From the NCBI GenBank assembly GCA_002471865.1, contig DKQU01000082.1:1-9029 (forward strand): DNA of 9,029 bases. Reading direction: 5' to 3'. The translations under genes and the position numbers were made by a program. Shown here in pieces: positions 6,650 through 9,029 of the stretch. Every line of letters begins with the position of its first letter. Position 1 is the stretch's first letter. The DNA comes from Fidelibacterota bacterium UBA7300. GTDB taxonomy: Bacteria; Fidelibacterota; Marinisomatia; Marinisomatales; UBA2128. The notes below the pieces were generated by a model. That model saw only the letters and a program-made list of their open reading frames with translations. It did no database searches and was not told the origin of the DNA.

Positions 6650-7267
6650 CTAACCTTCGCCGTTGCTTACTAAACCTTCACCAACTTCATAGCGGGTAAA
6701 GCGGGAAATGGAAATATTTTCCCCTAAAGATGCAACTGTTTCCGTGAGGATATCTTGAACCGTTTTATCATTATCTTTTATAAAAGCTTGTTCAAGAAGA
6801 CACTTTTCCTGATAAAATTTTTCAATTTTACCTTCTACAATTTTGTCTAAGACTTTTTCAGGTTTACCCAAGGCTTTTGCCTGTTCCAAGTAGATATTAC
6901 GCTCTTTTTCTATAATAACATTATCTATCTGTTCTCTGCTAACAGTAAGTGGATTTGCAGCTGCGACTTGCATAGCTATATCTTTCGCAAAACTATGAAA
7001 ACTGTCAGTTTTTGCTACAAAATCAGTTTCACAGTTTATCTCAACAAGTACACCAACGCGATTTCCCGGATGAATATAAGCAACCACTGACCCTTGATCA
7101 GCTTTTCTTCCTACTTTTTTCTCAGCTTTAGCTATACCTTTTTTCCTTAGAACTTCAACTGCACTATCCATATCACCTTCAGCTATTGTTAACGCTTCTT
7201 TACAATCCATAATCCCTGCACCAGTCTTTTGGCGGAGAATCTTCACAACTTTTGCGTCAACAACCAT
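6650..7267 (-). CDS. tsf: Elongation factor Ts, short form
   Basis: EF-Ts exchanges GDP for GTP on EF-Tu. The N-terminal UBA-like domain (residues 1-50; LRQKTGAGIMDCKEAL) is followed by the core with NCETDFVAK, where T81-D82-F83-V84 is the EF-Tu contact motif. The chosen ATG at 7267 gives MVVDAKVVKILR and 205 aa. An in-frame TTG at 7291 would extend the gene into rpsB and add eight residues that do not resemble family N-termini. The ATG is 1 nt past the rpsB stop, with GAGG about 9 nt upstream inside rpsB, which suggests coupled translation. At 205 aa it is close to the Thermus/Thermotoga short form, lacking the second core subdomain seen in the 283-aa E. coli protein. Confidence 0.96.
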   Translation of the reverse strand: MVVDAKVVKILRQKTGAGIMDCKEALTIAEGDMDSAVEVLRKKGIAKAEKKVGRKADQGSVVAYIHPGNRVGVLVEINCETDFVAKTDSFHSFAKDIAMQVAAANPLTVSREQIDNVIIEKERNIYLEQAKALGKPEKVLDKIVEGKIEKFYQEKCLLEQAFIKDNDKTVQDILTETVASLGENISISRFTRYEVGEGLVSNGEG

Positions 7268-7268
7268 C

Positions 7269-8099
7269 TTAATCTTCCTCTGTTGAATCAACTACTAATT
7301 CTTCAATTTCCTTTCCATCAGTACCAGTAGTATCACTGTTATCATCAATGTCTGTACTGTTAGAAATTTCGTCTTCTTCTTCTGGTATTGCTTGCTCGAA
7401 GGAAACTTCACCATCTGGATATGCCATCGACTTAGATTCACAAATCGCTTTTGATATTTCACTAACTATCAACTTTACAGCTCTGATAGAGTCATCATTT
7501 GCAGGTATGGGATAGTCGATTAGCTTCGGATTGGAGTTTGTATCTACAATAGCAATTACAGGAATGTTTAGAACTTTCGCTTCATCTACAGCAATAGATT
7601 CTTGATTCGTATCAACAACGAAAATTGCATCTGGCAGACCCTTCATATCTTTTATACCTCTATGTAGATCTTGCAGTCGAATCATTTCACGTTCGAGAGA
7701 GAGTATTTCCTTCTTAGTAGCATTTTCATATAAAGGACTCGATTCTTTCTCTAGTAATTGAAGACGTTTGATGCTTTTCCTAATAGTTGAATAATTGGTC
7801 AGGGTTCCACCCAGCCATCGTTCAACCACATAATGCATTGTACATTTATCAGCTTCTTCTTGAACGATGTTCTTTGCATTCTTTTTCGTTCCAACAAAGA
7901 GAATATCACCACCTTCTGAAGTAATAGATTGGACATATTCAACTGCTTTCCTCAATTCCTTCAAAGTCTCTTCTAGATTTATAATATGTATACCATTCTT
8001 AACCATTAAAATATACTGTTGAAAATTAGGGTTCCATTTTCGAGTTAAATGCCCAAAATGTGCCCCGGTACTCAGTAGATCTTCAAAAGTTAAATTCAT
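7269..8099 (-). CDS. rpsB: 30S ribosomal protein S2
   Basis: S2 is a late-binding small-subunit protein that bridges the 30S head and body and is needed to recruit S1. Family motifs in order are GAHFGH (12-17), FVGTKK (69-73 region), RWLGGTLTN (94-102), LPDAIFVVD (155-163), PVIAIVDTNSNP (180-191) and DYPIPANDDSIRA (195-207). The core ends near residue 230. Beyond it lies a tail of about 40 residues (238-276) rich in D, E, S and T with almost no basic residues, probably disordered. The ATG at 8099 gives the usual start close to the GAHFGH motif. It follows rpsI by 14 nt, with a weak GGAA upstream. S2 commonly represses its own rpsB-tsf message in other bacteria; no such site can be shown here. 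Confidence 0.98.
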   Translation of the reverse strand: MNLTFEDLLSTGAHFGHLTRKWNPNFQQYILMVKNGIHIINLEETLKELRKAVEYVQSITSEGGDILFVGTKKNAKNIVQEEADKCTMHYVVERWLGGTLTNYSTIRKSIKRLQLLEKESSPLYENATKKEILSLEREMIRLQDLHRGIKDMKGLPDAIFVVDTNQESIAVDEAKVLNIPVIAIVDTNSNPKLIDYPIPANDDSIRAVKLIVSEISKAICESKSMAYPDGEVSFEQAIPEEEDEISNSTDIDDNSDTTGTDGKEIEELVVDSTEED

Positions 8100-8113
8100 A
8101 AATTATATTCCAA

Positions 8114-8512
8114 TTATCTCTTCGAAAACTGAAATGCCTTTCTCGCTCCACGCAAACCATACTTTTTTCGCTCTTTTTTTCGTGCATCACGAGTCAACAG
8201 TCCTGCTTTTTTCAATGTCGGTTTAAAGTCAATATTTACATCTAATAGTGCTTTGGATATTCCATGCCTGATAGCTCCAGCTTGACCTGTTAAACCACCA
8301 CCGTTTACATTGGCAATTACATCATACTTATTATCGATCTCCAGAAGTTTTAAAGGCTCACGAACATGGATCTTATTAGAAGCACGCCCAAAATATGAAT
8401 CAAAATCCCGTTTATTCACTACGATTTTACCTTTTCCAGGAATAAGGCGAATACGGGCAATTGATGTTTTTCTTTTACCTACTGCTGAATAAACTACACT
8501 GTTTGTGGCCAA
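8114..8512 (-). CDS. rpsI: 30S ribosomal protein S9
   Basis: S9 sits in the 30S head, and its C-terminal SKR tail reaches the P-site tRNA anticodon. The protein shows GKRKTSIAR (12-20), GGGLTGQAGAIRHGI (71-85), TRDARKKERKKYGLR (108-121) and the terminal QFSKR. At 132 aa it has normal length. The start is TTG at 8512: an in-frame TAA, which is also the rplM stop, lies two codons upstream, and no ATG occurs before the conserved GKRK region. GGAG at 8525-8522 stands 9 nt before the TTG. It is coupled to rplM by a 3-nt gap. Confidence 0.97.
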   Translation of the reverse strand: MATNSVVYSAVGKRKTSIARIRLIPGKGKIVVNKRDFDSYFGRASNKIHVREPLKLLEIDNKYDVIANVNGGGLTGQAGAIRHGISKALLDVNIDFKPTLKKAGLLTRDARKKERKKYGLRGARKAFQFSKR

Positions 8513-8515
8513 TAT

Positions 8516-8944
8516 TTAAAACTCCATTAATTTTGGATTCTGAGCCTTATGAGGATGATCAGAACCAGCATACACTTTTAACTGTTTGAAAATCTTTCTA
8601 CCAAGGCGATTATGCGGTAACATCCCTTTTACAGCATTTTGAACAATTTTTTCTGGATGACGCTGTCTGATTAGATGTAAATCAAGTAGTTTTGAACCAC
8701 CGGGATAACCTGAGTGTGAAAAATATTTTTTTTGTTTTTCTTTTTTACCAGAAACCCTGATTTTTTCAGCATTCACAACTATAACAAAATCTCCCATATC
8801 AACATGAGGCGTAAAAATTGGCTTATGCTTACCTCGCAGAACTTGAGCAATCCTACTTGCGAAACGTCCGAGGGTTTGTCCTTCGGCGTCTGCAATAAAC
8901 CATTCTTTATCGATTTCTTCAGATTTTGCTGAGTACGTCTTCAT
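8516..8944 (-). CDS. rplM: 50S ribosomal protein L13
   Basis: L13 is an early-assembling 23S rRNA-binding protein. Recognisable segments are LGRFASRIAQVLRGKHKP (25-42), GDFVIVVNAE (51-60), HSGYPGG (77-83), AVKGMLPHNRLGR (104-116) and YAGSDHPH (125-132). I place the start at the ATG at 8944 (MKTYSAK), which gives 142 aa, the same length as E. coli L13 and the same MKT opening. In-frame alternatives are an ATG at 8953 (three more residues) and a TTG at 8965. None has a good Shine-Dalgarno, so homology decides. It is the first gene of the six-gene operon. Confidence 0.97.
   Translation of the reverse strand: MKTYSAKSEEIDKEWFIADAEGQTLGRFASRIAQVLRGKHKPIFTPHVDMGDFVIVVNAEKIRVSGKKEKQKKYFSHSGYPGGSKLLDLHLIRQRHPEKIVQNAVKGMLPHNRLGRKIFKQLKVYAGSDHPHKAQNPKLMEF
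8522..8525 (-). promoter_or_regulatory. Ribosome binding site deciding the rpsI TTG start
   Basis: GGAG on the minus strand, inside the last codons of rplM, lies 9 nt before the TTG start of rpsI. It supports the non-ATG start and translational coupling of the two genes. Confidence 0.6.
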
Positions 8945-8968
8945 TATTGCCATTTGTTTAAGCAAAGA

Positions 8969-8997
8969 AATTTACCTTTAGTATCATACCTAAGCAA
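8969..8997 (-). promoter_or_regulatory. Candidate promoter of the rplM-frr operon
   Basis: On the minus strand TTGCTT (8997-8992) is followed after 17 nt by TAAATT (8974-8969). Transcription would start near 8962, leaving a leader of roughly 18 nt before the ATG at 8944. The -10 box is identical to that proposed for tRNA-Gly. A further promoter could lie beyond the window edge. Confidence 0.45.
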
Positions 8998-9029
8998 GAA
9001 AATTAGTACATCCCATACACCACCCATTC

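Overview
This window is a bacterial chromosomal segment carrying core housekeeping genes. It holds eight protein genes of the translation, ribosome-assembly and nucleotide-metabolism machinery, one peptidase/asparaginase gene, and two tRNA genes. The rplM-rpsI-rpsB-tsf-pyrH-frr order, the short EF-Ts, a coenzyme B12-dependent (class II) ribonucleotide reductase, and AT-rich DNA with few strong Shine-Dalgarno sites would fit the FCB group (Bacteroidetes/Chlorobi/Marinimicrobia and relatives). A marine Marinimicrobia-like genome is my best guess. This taxonomic placement is inference and was not tested by any search.

Layout: positions 1-1631 (minus strand) carry tRNA-Gly(CCC), then der (ribosome-assembly GTPase), then initiator tRNA-fMet(CAT), with a terminator-like hairpin at the window edge. 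Each tRNA has its own plausible sigma70-type promoter just upstream. Positions 1672-2550 (minus) carry a plant-type isoaspartyl peptidase/L-asparaginase of the Ntn-hydrolase superfamily. Positions 2551-2809 are a divergent intergenic region. It holds a near-consensus promoter (TTGACA-N17-TATATT) and a strong ribosome binding site for nrdJ, and a weaker possible promoter for the asparaginase. Positions 2810-5239 (plus) carry nrdJ. Positions 5305-5327 form a bidirectional terminator between the convergent nrdJ and frr. Positions 5353-8944 (minus) are one tight operon, rplM-rpsI-rpsB-tsf-pyrH-frr, with a plausible promoter at 8969-8997.

How the genes work together: the six-gene operon couples ribosomal proteins L13, S9 and S2 with elongation (EF-Ts), ribosome recycling (RRF) and UMP kinase, which feeds pyrimidine nucleotides. 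Der matures the 50S subunit, and the two tRNAs supply initiation and GGG decoding. NrdJ provides deoxynucleotides for DNA synthesis.

I found no mobile element, CRISPR array, phage gene, toxin-antitoxin module or defence gene, and nothing that looks like a new biological system. The points worth a second look are modest: a G-G mismatch in the T stem of the initiator tRNA, a TTG start for rpsI, the tRNA-der-tRNA arrangement, a shortened asparaginase with a changed active-site motif, and gene starts that are easy to over-extend.
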